Below are positions 45,150 to 54,473 of a stretch of DNA of 64,000 nt, one piece after another. This DNA comes from Butyricimonas synergistica DSM 23225. Its GTDB lineage: Bacteria; Bacteroidota; Bacteroidia; Bacteroidales; Marinifilaceae. Under the pieces are notes generated by a model. The model was given only the letters and a program-made list of their open reading frames with translations, made no database searches and was not told where the DNA came from. Each line of letters starts with the position of its first letter. Within the stretch, counting starts at the first letter, position 1. Where the stretch lies: positions 845,475 to 909,474 of the forward strand of contig NZ_KB903359.1 in the NCBI RefSeq assembly GCF_000379665.1, in the 5' to 3' direction. The position numbers and the translations under genes were made by a program.

Positions 45150-48100
45150 CTAAAAAGTCGGTCTGAACGTGATATTGAAACTCCTCTCGAAAGGATAGGA
45201 AGTTCCCCGTTCCAGTTTCATGGAAGAGAAACGAGCGATGTCGCTCATCCCAAAACCTACATTCAAACGCTTGACACCAAGCTTCTTCAACCATTCCGGC
45301 TTAAACTCGTAAGTGATTGAAATATTCTTAATCTCGAACACATTGTCACGTTCCACGAAACGCTCCGAGTAACGTTGCGCATCACTCCTGCTTTCCGGGA
45401 TTCCCAGGAAACGTTTCAAATCGCCCGGTTCTTTCCAACGATCGGTAAAAGCCCGCCGATCCACGTTCTCCCACGGGTTGATATTTTCCACCTTGTCGGC
45501 AAGCGTGCTATTGTAAGCATCTCCCCCGAACTTGTACGACGTCGAGATATTCAGAGTGAACCCCTTGTAAGTCAAACTAGAGAAAAGACTACCTTCAAGA
45601 ATAGGATTCGAGTTTCCCACTTCCACCCGCTCGTCCGTGTCGTAGTCCAACGTGTACTGACCGTCCTTCTTTATAAAAACTTCCTTTCCCGAAGCCGGGT
45701 CGATACCGGCGGTACGCATGGCGTAAATACCAAACTGCGATCCGCCCTCCACGAATCGTAACGACGGGCGGGCTCCCAGCGACTGGGTCACCTCGTAAGC
45801 CTTCAGAGCCGTCGACACGTTCGTCAATTTATCCATCGTGTGGGAACCGTTCACGGTAACCATCCAGTACAAATCCTTTTGCCTGATAATCTGTCCCGAC
45901 ACGGAAAATTCGTACCCCGAGTTTTCCAGTTTACCCATGTTCACCTGTACTTGCGACACCCCCACCGACCAAGGCAAAGAGATCGGCATCAAGGCATCTT
46001 TCGTCTTATTCTTGTAGTAACTGGCGTCAACATTTACCCGCTCGTTAAATAAAGTGGCACTCAACCCCCAGTTATATTTCATCGTGATCTGCCAATTCAA
46101 TTTCGGGTTTCCCATCGTGATAGGCACGGCACCGATACCCGCATAATGAATCAAATCAGTCTTATACTCGTAAGTCGTCATTGCCTGATAAGGCGAGAAA
46201 GTCACGTTCGCCGTGGAGCCCACGCTGAAACGTAAACGTAGCATATTCAACCAACTGATATTACTCATAAAATCCTCCTTATCCACGTTCCAACCGATAC
46301 CAGTAGACCATACCGGGGCGAAACGATGGTCGCTACCGAATTTGGAGGAACCTGCCGATTTGTAAGAACCATTCAGAAAATAACGTCCCAACAGCTCGAA
46401 ACTACCATTCACGAAGAAACCGACTTCCGTGGACTTCTTGTCACCCCCCGACGGGCGGGTCGTGGCATACTGGGAAGCAAACTTAATATCCGTCATTCCG
46501 TCTTTCAGGAATCCTTCCGCTTTCGTCGTGATTGATGAGGAATTATTGATACCGATGTCTGCTCCGGCGTTCAGGGAGAGCACCGTATTTTTGTCTTTAT
46601 TCAAGGGCAAACGGTAGTTCAACACGAACTTTCCATTCCATGTCGTACCCTCGTTATTCGTGAAAGAATAGCTTCCCTTCTTGTTCAGGGTGGAACTCTC
46701 GAACGAAGAATGATCCGGTGACACGTACGCCTTACTCCAGGATTCCGACATCTTCACGTTCATATCGCCCGTGATGAAAAAAGACTTCATGATGTCCCAG
46801 CGCATACTCAGGTAATTGGAAAACGATTTGCTCCGTCCCTTGTTAAAACTGGACAAAGTTGCGTTGTACAGGGGGTTTCCCTGATTCTTGGAATCCGATG
46901 AACCACCGGACAGGGGATCAAAATAATACACTTTAATATATTCCCCGTCCTCGTCATATATCGGGTTGTAAGGATTTAACTTCGTGTAGGTCGAGAAATC
47001 CCCGTAAGGACTCGCTTTGCTATCCGTCATCGAGAAAGCAAAACGATACGTGAAAGTCAACTTATCGCTCAAATGGTAAGCGAAGGAAAAATTCAAACCA
47101 TACCGTCTACGGTTATCCCCTTTCATCACACCGTAAGAATCACCGAAACTCCCGTTCGCCTTGTACTCGATCCCGTTACCCCTTCCGGACAAGTTCACCG
47201 AATGGTTGTGGGAAAAAGCCCAACGCAGCGGTTTAGAAGGCCAATCCGTGAAAACGCCTTTGCGCACGTTGTCCAATTTACTATAATAAGCCGGATCGAG
47301 GCTGCCATCCACCTTATCGTACAAACCGGCAAGGCGTTCCAGTTCCAACTTTTGTTCCGCATTACACAGCCGCAAGGAAGTCAAGTCGGGATAACTGAAA
47401 TTAGGCGTGAAATTGTAACTGAACCGGGGTTTCGTTCCGGTCACCCGGGTACGCTCCACGAGAATCACGCCGTTGGAGGCTTTCTCCCCGTACAGTACAG
47501 CCGCAGAAGCGTCTTTCAACACGTCGATCCGCTCGATATCGTGAATATCCAAGTCATACAATTCCTCTATCGTGATCTCCACTCCGTCGAGCATAATCAA
47601 AGGGGTATTCACGTCCGCCTGATTTTCCGTCATGATAGAATTGGCTCCCCGGATCAGAATCTCGGGAATGGCATTCGGGTTCGACCCTTGCTCGTTATTC
47701 TCCACGATTCTCAACCCCGGCGTCAATGCCGCCAAAGCCTGAATCACGTTCGTCGAGGACACTTTCAACAAATCCTCGCCTTTCACCGTCGTGATTTCAC
47801 CGGTGTACGCGTTCTTCGACTGCGTGTAATACCCCGTGACGATCACGTCTTCCAGCACTTTGGTATCCTCCTTCATCACCACTTTCAACTCCTGCGACTT
47901 GGTAATCGTGAAATTCTGGCTCAACATACCGATAAAATTCACGATCAACACCATATCTTTCTGCACGGGAATCTCCAACTTGAATTTACCGTCCATATCG
48001 GTAGCCACTCCCACGCTTGTCCCCTTCAACAAAACAGTGGCTCCTGCCAGCGGAGTCCCTTCCTCGTCCGTCACCACACCCGTGATCGTGATCTTTTCCA

Positions 48101-48485
48101 CCGCCTTGGTTTCCTGGCGTTTCTTGATCACCACCACGTCATTGACAAACGAGTATGTGTAAGGAGTATCCTTCAAGCAATAATCAAGGATATCCCGAAC
48201 GGTAGCGTTCTTGAACTCTCTCGTGATTAAAGGAATATCCTTAATTTCCTCGTGATTATAGACAAAATCCAACGAGGTTTCCTTCTTCAACGTATTCAGC
48301 ACCTGCAACATCGTGGCTTTCTCGAATTTCAGGTTCAAAGGTGTCTTCTCATCGTATCTCTGTGCTAGCGAATCAGAGAAACCGGATAAACTGAATAGAA
48401 GAATGCAACAGAGCGACAAGCAAATCTTAGGCATTCGCCGAAGCCCGTTACTAGATTTCAAAGACAGATTCATTTTCATATTCAA
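45150..48485 (-). CDS. SusC/RagA TonB-dependent transporter with STN domain (upstream copy)
   Basis: 1111 residues. Signal peptide about 1-42; STN domain about 50-117 (LNLKFEKATMLQVLNTLKKE); carboxypeptidase-regulatory-like domain about 131-215 (TGVVTDEEGTPLAGATVLLK); DVIVTGYYTQ; plug with KDASAAVLYGEKASNGVI; barrel ending in NITFRPTF. Apart from the STN part it is colinear with the SusC at 36992. The STN domain predicts signalling through FecR; the candidate partner is at 51239. A strong hairpin lies between it and the metalloprotease gene upstream. Confidence 0.96.
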   Translation of the reverse strand: MNMKMNLSLKSSNGLRRMPKICLSLCCILLFSLSGFSDSLAQRYDEKTPLNLKFEKATMLQVLNTLKKETSLDFVYNHEEIKDIPLITREFKNATVRDILDYCLKDTPYTYSFVNDVVVIKKRQETKAVEKITITGVVTDEEGTPLAGATVLLKGTSVGVATDMDGKFKLEIPVQKDMVLIVNFIGMLSQNFTITKSQELKVVMKEDTKVLEDVIVTGYYTQSKNAYTGEITTVKGEDLLKVSSTNVIQALAALTPGLRIVENNEQGSNPNAIPEILIRGANSIMTENQADVNTPLIMLDGVEITIEELYDLDIHDIERIDVLKDASAAVLYGEKASNGVILVERTRVTGTKPRFSYNFTPNFSYPDLTSLRLCNAEQKLELERLAGLYDKVDGSLDPAYYSKLDNVRKGVFTDWPSKPLRWAFSHNHSVNLSGRGNGIEYKANGSFGDSYGVMKGDNRRRYGLNFSFAYHLSDKLTFTYRFAFSMTDSKASPYGDFSTYTKLNPYNPIYDEDGEYIKVYYFDPLSGGSSDSKNQGNPLYNATLSSFNKGRSKSFSNYLSMRWDIMKSFFITGDMNVKMSESWSKAYVSPDHSSFESSTLNKKGSYSFTNNEGTTWNGKFVLNYRLPLNKDKNTVLSLNAGADIGINNSSSITTKAEGFLKDGMTDIKFASQYATTRPSGGDKKSTEVGFFVNGSFELLGRYFLNGSYKSAGSSKFGSDHRFAPVWSTGIGWNVDKEDFMSNISWLNMLRLRFSVGSTANVTFSPYQAMTTYEYKTDLIHYAGIGAVPITMGNPKLNWQITMKYNWGLSATLFNERVNVDASYYKNKTKDALMPISLPWSVGVSQVQVNMGKLENSGYEFSVSGQIIRQKDLYWMVTVNGSHTMDKLTNVSTALKAYEVTQSLGARPSLRFVEGGSQFGIYAMRTAGIDPASGKEVFIKKDGQYTLDYDTDERVEVGNSNPILEGSLFSSLTYKGFTLNISTSYKFGGDAYNSTLADKVENINPWENVDRRAFTDRWKEPGDLKRFLGIPESRSDAQRYSERFVERDNVFEIKNISITYEFKPEWLKKLGVKRLNVGFGMSDIARFSSMKLERGTSYPFERSFNITFRPTF

Positions 48486-48501
48486 CTTGTTTAGGTTGTT
48501 T

Positions 48502-48530
48502 ATTTTTCGCCGGCAATGCCGGCGAAAAAT
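48502..48530 (-). repeat. Strong hairpin between metalloprotease and SusC genes
   Basis: Perfect 13-bp arms (48502-48514 ATTTTTCGCCGGC, 48518-48530 GCCGGCGAAAAAT) close a 3-base loop, starting directly after the protease stop codon. On the minus strand it is not followed by a U-run (AAACAACC), so it fits a processing or stability element, or an attenuator, better than a standard terminator. Confidence 0.8.
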
Positions 48531-51197
48531 CTATTTATCATTCAAGGCTTTCAACGCTTCGTCCAAAGTATAAAGCATAGCCTGATAGTGTGCTCTCGTC
48601 TCCGCATCTGACGAAGACAATTTACTGTTCAACAAATTCTTCACCCGGATAGCGTAAGCGTGGAAACGGGTTTTGGAATCATCAATCGTGCGGGTGTTCA
48701 CACGGTATTGCCACCCGTAACCGTATTTGAAAGAAGTCAACGCCATGTGTTTTGCCACGTAGCCGTGTCCCTTCGCTCTCTCGATTTCCCGCAATTCATC
48801 CCGGAATGCACTCACCAAACCCAATTCGTCCAAGCCGTAAGTGACAATCTCGTCCACGGAAGGCAGGTATGCCTCATTTCCCACGGAAGGCACATCCTCG
48901 TCAGTCAACACTTTCACTAACTTCGACTTTTTAGTAATCATATCGGCAGACTGGTCAATAGACAAACGTTGCAACACTTTCTCCCCCTCAGTAGGTTTGC
49001 GATTCTTGATAGCGCTCTCCCAGATTTGGGCGTACATATCGTCGAAATAATCTTTCATCGTGTACGGGTCTTTGGACACGTGAGCCGAAAGCATCACCTT
49101 CGTGTAGCATCCCAACAACTCGGTTCCGGTGTAATAACGCACGATAGGAGGCAACGCTACCCGTAAGCCAAACTGGTCGACCAACGATTCATTATGCAGC
49201 CAATCACTATTCTTCAATTGTTTCAATACCCACAAGAACGATTTCCGTTGAATATCCTTCGGCACGGACTGGAACGTCTTGCCCGGCGTCCCCGCCTTTA
49301 CCTCCGACAGGTAAATACCACCGACATTATACATCACATTCCGCAAGTAACGATAATATTGGTTTCCCAACTCGTTGTACATCTGTTCCTTGTAAGCACC
49401 GTCCACGTCATCCTTAATCCATTCGTTCAAGTGTGACAGGATATACTGCAAATTCTTGATACCGTATTCCCCGGCTTTTATCGGGTCATTTCCCAAATCT
49501 TCCTCGATAGCACTCGGATCATAACGCTCGATCACCTGTTGTTTCCCGTAACGATACAACGGATCGCCCGCCTTCTCGTCAATCCAACTTTCCAACACGG
49601 CGACTTCTTCTTTCGGGCTAAGTCCGGGTAGCGGCGTGTACAACCATTTAATCACGTACTCGTCATACACTCCCAGATCCGGCGGGGTCAGCTTCACCCC
49701 TTTGTCACCGGGTTGTGCCACGTAATTGAAACGAGCATAATCCATGATGGAGGGTGTAGTCCCGTATTTTTGAGTGAAAGAAGCGGAACGCAACGAATCC
49801 ACGGGAAAAGCATTCGATGCCGCCATATTATGCATCAATCCCAGTGTATGCCCGATTTCATGAGCGATAATATATTCCAAAGACTCTGCCATCACATCGT
49901 CAGGCAATTTCTTTCCCCTCACGGATTCGTCCACCTGTGACGTTTGCAGGAAACGCCATTGGTTCACAAGTTTTGCCACGTCGTTGAAAATAATCACGGA
50001 CGCATTGATAATCTCTCCGGTTCTCGGGTCTGTCCACGAGGGTCCCATGGCGTTGGTTATCGCGGCAGGCACGTAGCGAATACAGGAATATTTCAAATTA
50101 TCGGGATCGAAATTCGGGTCGTCCTTCGGGAAATCCAACACTTGCACCGCATTCTTGAACCCGATTTTCTCGAAAGCCTTGTTCCATCTCAAAGTACCCC
50201 GGCGCATCGGCTCTTTCCACGCTTCCGGAAAAGCGTCATCCAGGTAATACACGATCGGCTTCACCGGTTCCACCAGTTCGCCCCGCTTGTAGGCTTCCAT
50301 ATCCTTCGGCTCCAATTTCCAGCGGGTAGCCAACGTGTAGGATTGTATCTTGTCCTGATCGGTCGAGATATGCTGTTTCGCGTTAGTCAGGAACACTCCC
50401 AGGCGGGAATCGCTGATACGGGGATGCATCTTCTCCTCCGGCAACAGCAACAACGTGCGGGTAGCCTTCACGGTCAACGGCTCGTTTCTCTTCAACAACA
50501 GAATCCCCAACATCTTCGCCGTCACGGAATAAGAAAGATAAGACTTCACGGTCACGTTATCGTCAAACGCCTTAATATCATCGAGGATCGACCCGGAACT
50601 ATTAAACGTCGCCGTGATCTCCACCGTACCCCCCGAATTGGACACGGGTGCCAACTTCTCCACGTTCCCCGTGAACATAGAGGTCACGTCAATCAGGAAA
50701 GCCAAACTATCATTCGTGTAACAATAAATCTTGAACGAATTGATGATCGGATCCATAAAGCTCCGCTCGATCACGGTCTTCATGTGACTTTCGTTCTCGT
50801 TGTACGTGGCAGACACGTTCACCTCCCGCATGAATATCGTGCTGTCCGTCTTCGTAAACTTGATGTGCATAGGCGGCTTCGGCTTGTACCCGATGGCACA
50901 GAGGTTATTGTCACTCGCCTCCGAGATCGTGGATGCCAACAACATTTCCCGGTTCAAGTATTTCACCGGCATTTCAAAATAGAGTTTCCCGTCCACCTTA
51001 TGCAGGGTAACGAAATTCCCCCGTGCCGTCTCGCATAATTTATTCTTAACCAGTTTATCATATTTACTCTGTCGCTTCACCGGCTCCTTTTTGGTCTCCG
51101 TGACAATTGTTTTTTTCTTTCTCGCCGAAGCATAAGTCAACTCCGAGTATGGCAATACTAGGAGTATCACCATACTTAAGGTAATCCATTTTTTCAT
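48531..51197 (-). CDS. Exported zinc metalloprotease (DUF5117/DUF4953-like, metzincin motif)
   Basis: 888 residues. Signal peptide about 1-24. The N-terminal half (about 45-310) matches the DUF5118/DUF5117 region that precedes the catalytic domain in large Bacteroidota metalloproteases. The extended zinc site HEIGHTLGLMH (His446, Glu447, His450, His456) and a following Met-turn SIMDYARF (Met485) identify a metzincin-type peptidase. It is exported, cell-surface or periplasmic. It sits between fecR and the STN-bearing SusC, in the place where carbohydrate-active enzymes stand in glycan loci. It may release peptides for the SusC/SusD pair or process a surface protein. Confidence 0.92.
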   Translation of the reverse strand: MKKWITLSMVILLVLPYSELTYASARKKKTIVTETKKEPVKRQSKYDKLVKNKLCETARGNFVTLHKVDGKLYFEMPVKYLNREMLLASTISEASDNNLCAIGYKPKPPMHIKFTKTDSTIFMREVNVSATYNENESHMKTVIERSFMDPIINSFKIYCYTNDSLAFLIDVTSMFTGNVEKLAPVSNSGGTVEITATFNSSGSILDDIKAFDDNVTVKSYLSYSVTAKMLGILLLKRNEPLTVKATRTLLLLPEEKMHPRISDSRLGVFLTNAKQHISTDQDKIQSYTLATRWKLEPKDMEAYKRGELVEPVKPIVYYLDDAFPEAWKEPMRRGTLRWNKAFEKIGFKNAVQVLDFPKDDPNFDPDNLKYSCIRYVPAAITNAMGPSWTDPRTGEIINASVIIFNDVAKLVNQWRFLQTSQVDESVRGKKLPDDVMAESLEYIIAHEIGHTLGLMHNMAASNAFPVDSLRSASFTQKYGTTPSIMDYARFNYVAQPGDKGVKLTPPDLGVYDEYVIKWLYTPLPGLSPKEEVAVLESWIDEKAGDPLYRYGKQQVIERYDPSAIEEDLGNDPIKAGEYGIKNLQYILSHLNEWIKDDVDGAYKEQMYNELGNQYYRYLRNVMYNVGGIYLSEVKAGTPGKTFQSVPKDIQRKSFLWVLKQLKNSDWLHNESLVDQFGLRVALPPIVRYYTGTELLGCYTKVMLSAHVSKDPYTMKDYFDDMYAQIWESAIKNRKPTEGEKVLQRLSIDQSADMITKKSKLVKVLTDEDVPSVGNEAYLPSVDEIVTYGLDELGLVSAFRDELREIERAKGHGYVAKHMALTSFKYGYGWQYRVNTRTIDDSKTRFHAYAIRVKNLLNSKLSSSDAETRAHYQAMLYTLDEALKALNDK

Positions 51198-51238
51198 GTT
51201 AAAAACTTAAATAAAACTTGTTATATCATCTCATCCTG

Positions 51239-52438
51239 TTAGTGAGCCCTTTCATGGCTGTCGTAAACCTTAATCTTCTTGTTATCACCTGTTTTAAACG
51301 TTACATTGGCAGCTTGTTCCATAATCTGCAAAACAGCTGTAATATTCTCGTACCGGGGAATAAAACCCGAGAATTTATATTCCTCGATCCCCGGGTCGTC
51401 AAACACGAAGTCCACGTCGTACCAGCGGGAAATCTTCTTCAACAAATCCACCAGCCGCTCCTCACTGAAACTGAACTGATCCTTTGTCCACGAGATATAC
51501 GAATCGACCTCCACCTCCCGGGTTGAAATCCCCGAACGGGTCACCGAAGCCATCACCCCGGGCGTCAATAGCACCCTCGTGTCCCCCCGTTCCACGTTCA
51601 CGCGTCCCTCGACCAGCGTGGTCATCGACACGTCATCACCCGGGTAAGCGGAAATATTGAATGTAGTCCCCAACACTCTCACCTTATAATCCGAGCAATG
51701 CACGATAAAAGGTTTTGCTACATTCTTTGCGACTTGGAAGTACCCTTCCCCATCCAAAAACACTTCCCGGGTATCCCCGGTAAACGCTTGAGGAAATCTC
51801 AACCGTGATTCCGAGTTCAACATCACCTTCGTCCCGTCTGCCAATTGTAGTGAATAAGCCCCGCCACGAGGGATTTCCAACGTGTTGTACACCAACGTAT
51901 CCGTGGTCGGGATATCATGATATACCAATGCTTCCCCGTTATTGCTCACGAAAGGCAATTGTTTCATGATCGTATCCATCGTCACGGGAGTGATCTGCAA
52001 GGTATCGCCATCAGGCAAAATCAAAGAAGCCTTCCTGCTGAAAGAATACTCGGCAGGCGTTACCGTGGCAAGCCGTTGAGGTACTTTCTGTCCCGAGGGA
52101 ACTAATAAATAAGAAGCAACTCCCAAAATCAAGAGGGAAGCCGCCACCGCCACCCGATAGAAACGACGCGTGGAACGCCTCCCTCGGATTCCCTTCGCCA
52201 CGGTACTCCACTCCCGACGAGCATCAAATTGTTGAAACAGCGAATACTCGGTATGTTCCTTGTACTCTCGCTCCAAACACTCGTACATCTCTTCATTCGC
52301 CTTAGAACGGGATTTCCACGATAAAAAAAGTATTTCTTCCTCAGGGGTCAACTCTCCCCGAAGACTCTTTACAATCAAACGGATAATATCATCATTCTCT
52401 TTTCTCATCTCATCGTCATTTCCCTTATAACACTTCAC
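51239..52438 (-). CDS. FecR-family anti-sigma factor without adjacent sigma gene
   Basis: 399 residues; an internal ATG at 52408 (MRKENDDIIR) is an equal start candidate. Cytoplasmic N-terminal 1-93, membrane helix about 94-113 (YRVAVAASLLILGVASYLL), FecR domain with LADGTKVMLNSESRLRFPQAF and LDGEGYFQVAKNVAKPFIV, C-terminal DUF4974-like part (YKFSGFIPRYENITAVLQI). The gene upstream is recQ, not a sigma factor. The only sigma lacking a neighbour FecR in the window is at 40534, which makes a split pair likely. The STN partner should be the SusC at 45150. Confidence 0.94.
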   Translation of the reverse strand: MKCYKGNDDEMRKENDDIIRLIVKSLRGELTPEEEILFLSWKSRSKANEEMYECLEREYKEHTEYSLFQQFDARREWSTVAKGIRGRRSTRRFYRVAVAASLLILGVASYLLVPSGQKVPQRLATVTPAEYSFSRKASLILPDGDTLQITPVTMDTIMKQLPFVSNNGEALVYHDIPTTDTLVYNTLEIPRGGAYSLQLADGTKVMLNSESRLRFPQAFTGDTREVFLDGEGYFQVAKNVAKPFIVHCSDYKVRVLGTTFNISAYPGDDVSMTTLVEGRVNVERGDTRVLLTPGVMASVTRSGISTREVEVDSYISWTKDQFSFSEERLVDLLKKISRWYDVDFVFDDPGIEEYKFSGFIPRYENITAVLQIMEQAANVTFKTGDNKKIKVYDSHERAH

Positions 52439-52464
52439 GAGAAAAAAGGTACCGATGATTTTGA

Positions 52465-54369
52465 TTATTTTTTTATTCCAAGCACCAAAGGCGTCATGTA
52501 TTGAATCACTTCTTCGTCCAGTAGTATTTGTATCTGTTTTATAGCGGACTCCTGCGGCACATCGAGTCTGTCAATCAATTCATTCACTGGGATATCCCGT
52601 TCGGAAAGCAAGCGCACGATCTTTTCGTTCAACTCGTTCTGCCCTATTACCTTTGACTGTTTCTTTTTCCCGAGACACACGTCACAAATGCCGCAAGCCT
52701 TACTTTCCTTCTGTCCGAAATATTCCATCAGTAACAATTGCCGACACGTCTCGTTATCCTCACAGTAACGTACCATTGCCTTCACTTTACTTGCGAACGA
52801 CAACTTGCGATCCTCGTAAGCCTCCCGTCCGATGGATATATACGACAAAGGCAGGCGAGGCTGGCGGAAAATAATATAAGGTTTCGTGTCCCCTGGCACG
52901 TAACGGATGATCTTGCGCTTTGCCAAGGCAATAAAGGCATCATACAACTCTCTGCGTTTTACTCCCAACTGGTCGGCAAGAAACTCCTCGTCGATATAAG
53001 CATCCTGCACGAAAATCCCCGCGTAATTTCTCATCAACAACACCATTAATTTCTCCAGGAGCGGGTTGCCCGTGTCGAAGTCGTACAGACGGTCGCGCGT
53101 AACGGTAAACATCACCCGGGAACGCATATTCACGTCGGTCGTGTAAGTCCAATACCCTGCAACATCAAGAATCTCAATGGAAGACATGGCTTTCGCTTGA
53201 TTCAATTTAAAATTTGCCACAAACTCATCCGCGTTGAACTCGAATACACGTCCCTCCCCCTCGCCTTCACCCAATTGGTAATAATTGCACAATGCCTCGT
53301 ACACCCGTTTGATATACTCCTTCGACGGGAATGTTTCATCAACCCGCCTTTTCAAGGCACCCACGGCAACGGGAGAAGACAACAACACGGCATACGCCCG
53401 CTTTCCATCCCGTCCGGCACGTCCTGCCTCTTGAAAATAAGCCTCGGGACTATCCGGAATATCATAATGTATGACGACCCGCACATCCGGTTTATCTATC
53501 CCCATCCCGAAAGCATTCGTCGCCACGATGACGGGTATCTTCCCTGTTTTCCACGCTTCCTGGCGCCAAGAACGCTGCAAAGAAGATAAACCCGCGTGAT
53601 AGAAATCGGACACGATACCCTCTTTATTTAAAAATGCTGCAACCGACGAGGCTTTCAAGCGGGAACGCACGTAAACGATGGCACTTCCCCGTACCTTGGA
53701 TAGTATATTGTGTACTGCCAAGGGTTTCGCCTCCGTTTCCCGGATCACGTAGGAAATATTATCCCGCCGGAAACTTTTTGACAAGACATGAGGAACCTCA
53801 AAACGCAATTGTTGTTGAATGTCTTTCACCACAGCCGGGGTTGCCGTTGCGGTTAAGGCTAAGACAACCACCCCGGGAAAGTACTCGCGCACCTCGGCTA
53901 TTCGCAGGTACGCGGGACGGAAATCATATCCCCATTGCGAGATACAGTGAGCCTCGTCCACCGTGATCATGCACACATCCATCATCCTCAATTTTTCCCG
54001 AAAACGTTCCGAGTATAAACGCTCGGGAGAAACGTAAAGGAACTTCACCGTATCGTAAATACACTTATTCATAATGGATGCCACCCGCTCTGACCTCATC
54101 CCCGTGTAGATCGCCTCTGCCGAAATACCCCGCTCCTTCAAATCCTCCACTTGATCCTTCATCAACGCGATCAAAGGAGTTACCACCAAACAGATTCCTT
54201 CCATGGCTAACCCGGACACTTGGTACGTGAGAGACTTTCCCCCGCCCGTCGGCATAAGCGCAAGTGTATCTTTTCCGTCTATTACCGAACGGATAATATC
54301 CTCCTGCAAAGGGCGAAACTCATTGTACCCCCAGTAAGTCTTCAATATATTATTTATATCACGGGTCAT
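52465..54369 (-). CDS. recQ: RecQ-family ATP-dependent DNA helicase
   Basis: 634 residues from the ATG at 54369 (MTRDINNILKTYWGY); a frame-open upstream ATG at 54417 would add an unlikely 16-residue leader. Walker A is MPTGGGKS; the DEAH box with RecQ-loop is DEAHCISQWGYDFRPAY; motif VI is QEAGRAGRDG. The RQC zinc site is C(x)n with ACGICDVC. A winged-helix part follows, but the chain ends without an HRDC domain. RecQ unwinds recombination and stalled-fork intermediates with 3'-5' polarity. It is convergent with nothing and divergent from the SurA-like gene; fecR follows it after 26 bp on the same strand. Confidence 0.96.
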   Translation of the reverse strand: MTRDINNILKTYWGYNEFRPLQEDIIRSVIDGKDTLALMPTGGGKSLTYQVSGLAMEGICLVVTPLIALMKDQVEDLKERGISAEAIYTGMRSERVASIMNKCIYDTVKFLYVSPERLYSERFREKLRMMDVCMITVDEAHCISQWGYDFRPAYLRIAEVREYFPGVVVLALTATATPAVVKDIQQQLRFEVPHVLSKSFRRDNISYVIRETEAKPLAVHNILSKVRGSAIVYVRSRLKASSVAAFLNKEGIVSDFYHAGLSSLQRSWRQEAWKTGKIPVIVATNAFGMGIDKPDVRVVIHYDIPDSPEAYFQEAGRAGRDGKRAYAVLLSSPVAVGALKRRVDETFPSKEYIKRVYEALCNYYQLGEGEGEGRVFEFNADEFVANFKLNQAKAMSSIEILDVAGYWTYTTDVNMRSRVMFTVTRDRLYDFDTGNPLLEKLMVLLMRNYAGIFVQDAYIDEEFLADQLGVKRRELYDAFIALAKRKIIRYVPGDTKPYIIFRQPRLPLSYISIGREAYEDRKLSFASKVKAMVRYCEDNETCRQLLLMEYFGQKESKACGICDVCLGKKKQSKVIGQNELNEKIVRLLSERDIPVNELIDRLDVPQESAIKQIQILLDEEVIQYMTPLVLGIKK

Positions 54370-54473
54370 AACTCGAATTATCCTACAAAAATACAAAATA
54401 CACGAAAAAACTGCCATGAACCGATAGAATTAAATCGCTTTTTATTATTTTCGCCCAATATAATTCCAACGAA

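Noticed and set aside
47073-48230. Plus-strand open frame of 385 codons opposite the STN-bearing SusC
   Set aside because: It is an antisense shadow of SusC, in the same relative frame as the one opposite the paralogue; no signal, motif or ribosome-binding site.
49944-51038. Plus-strand open frame of 364 codons opposite the metalloprotease
   Set aside because: The protease has a complete metzincin site and signal peptide; the opposite frame has none and shows His/Arg-rich shadow composition.
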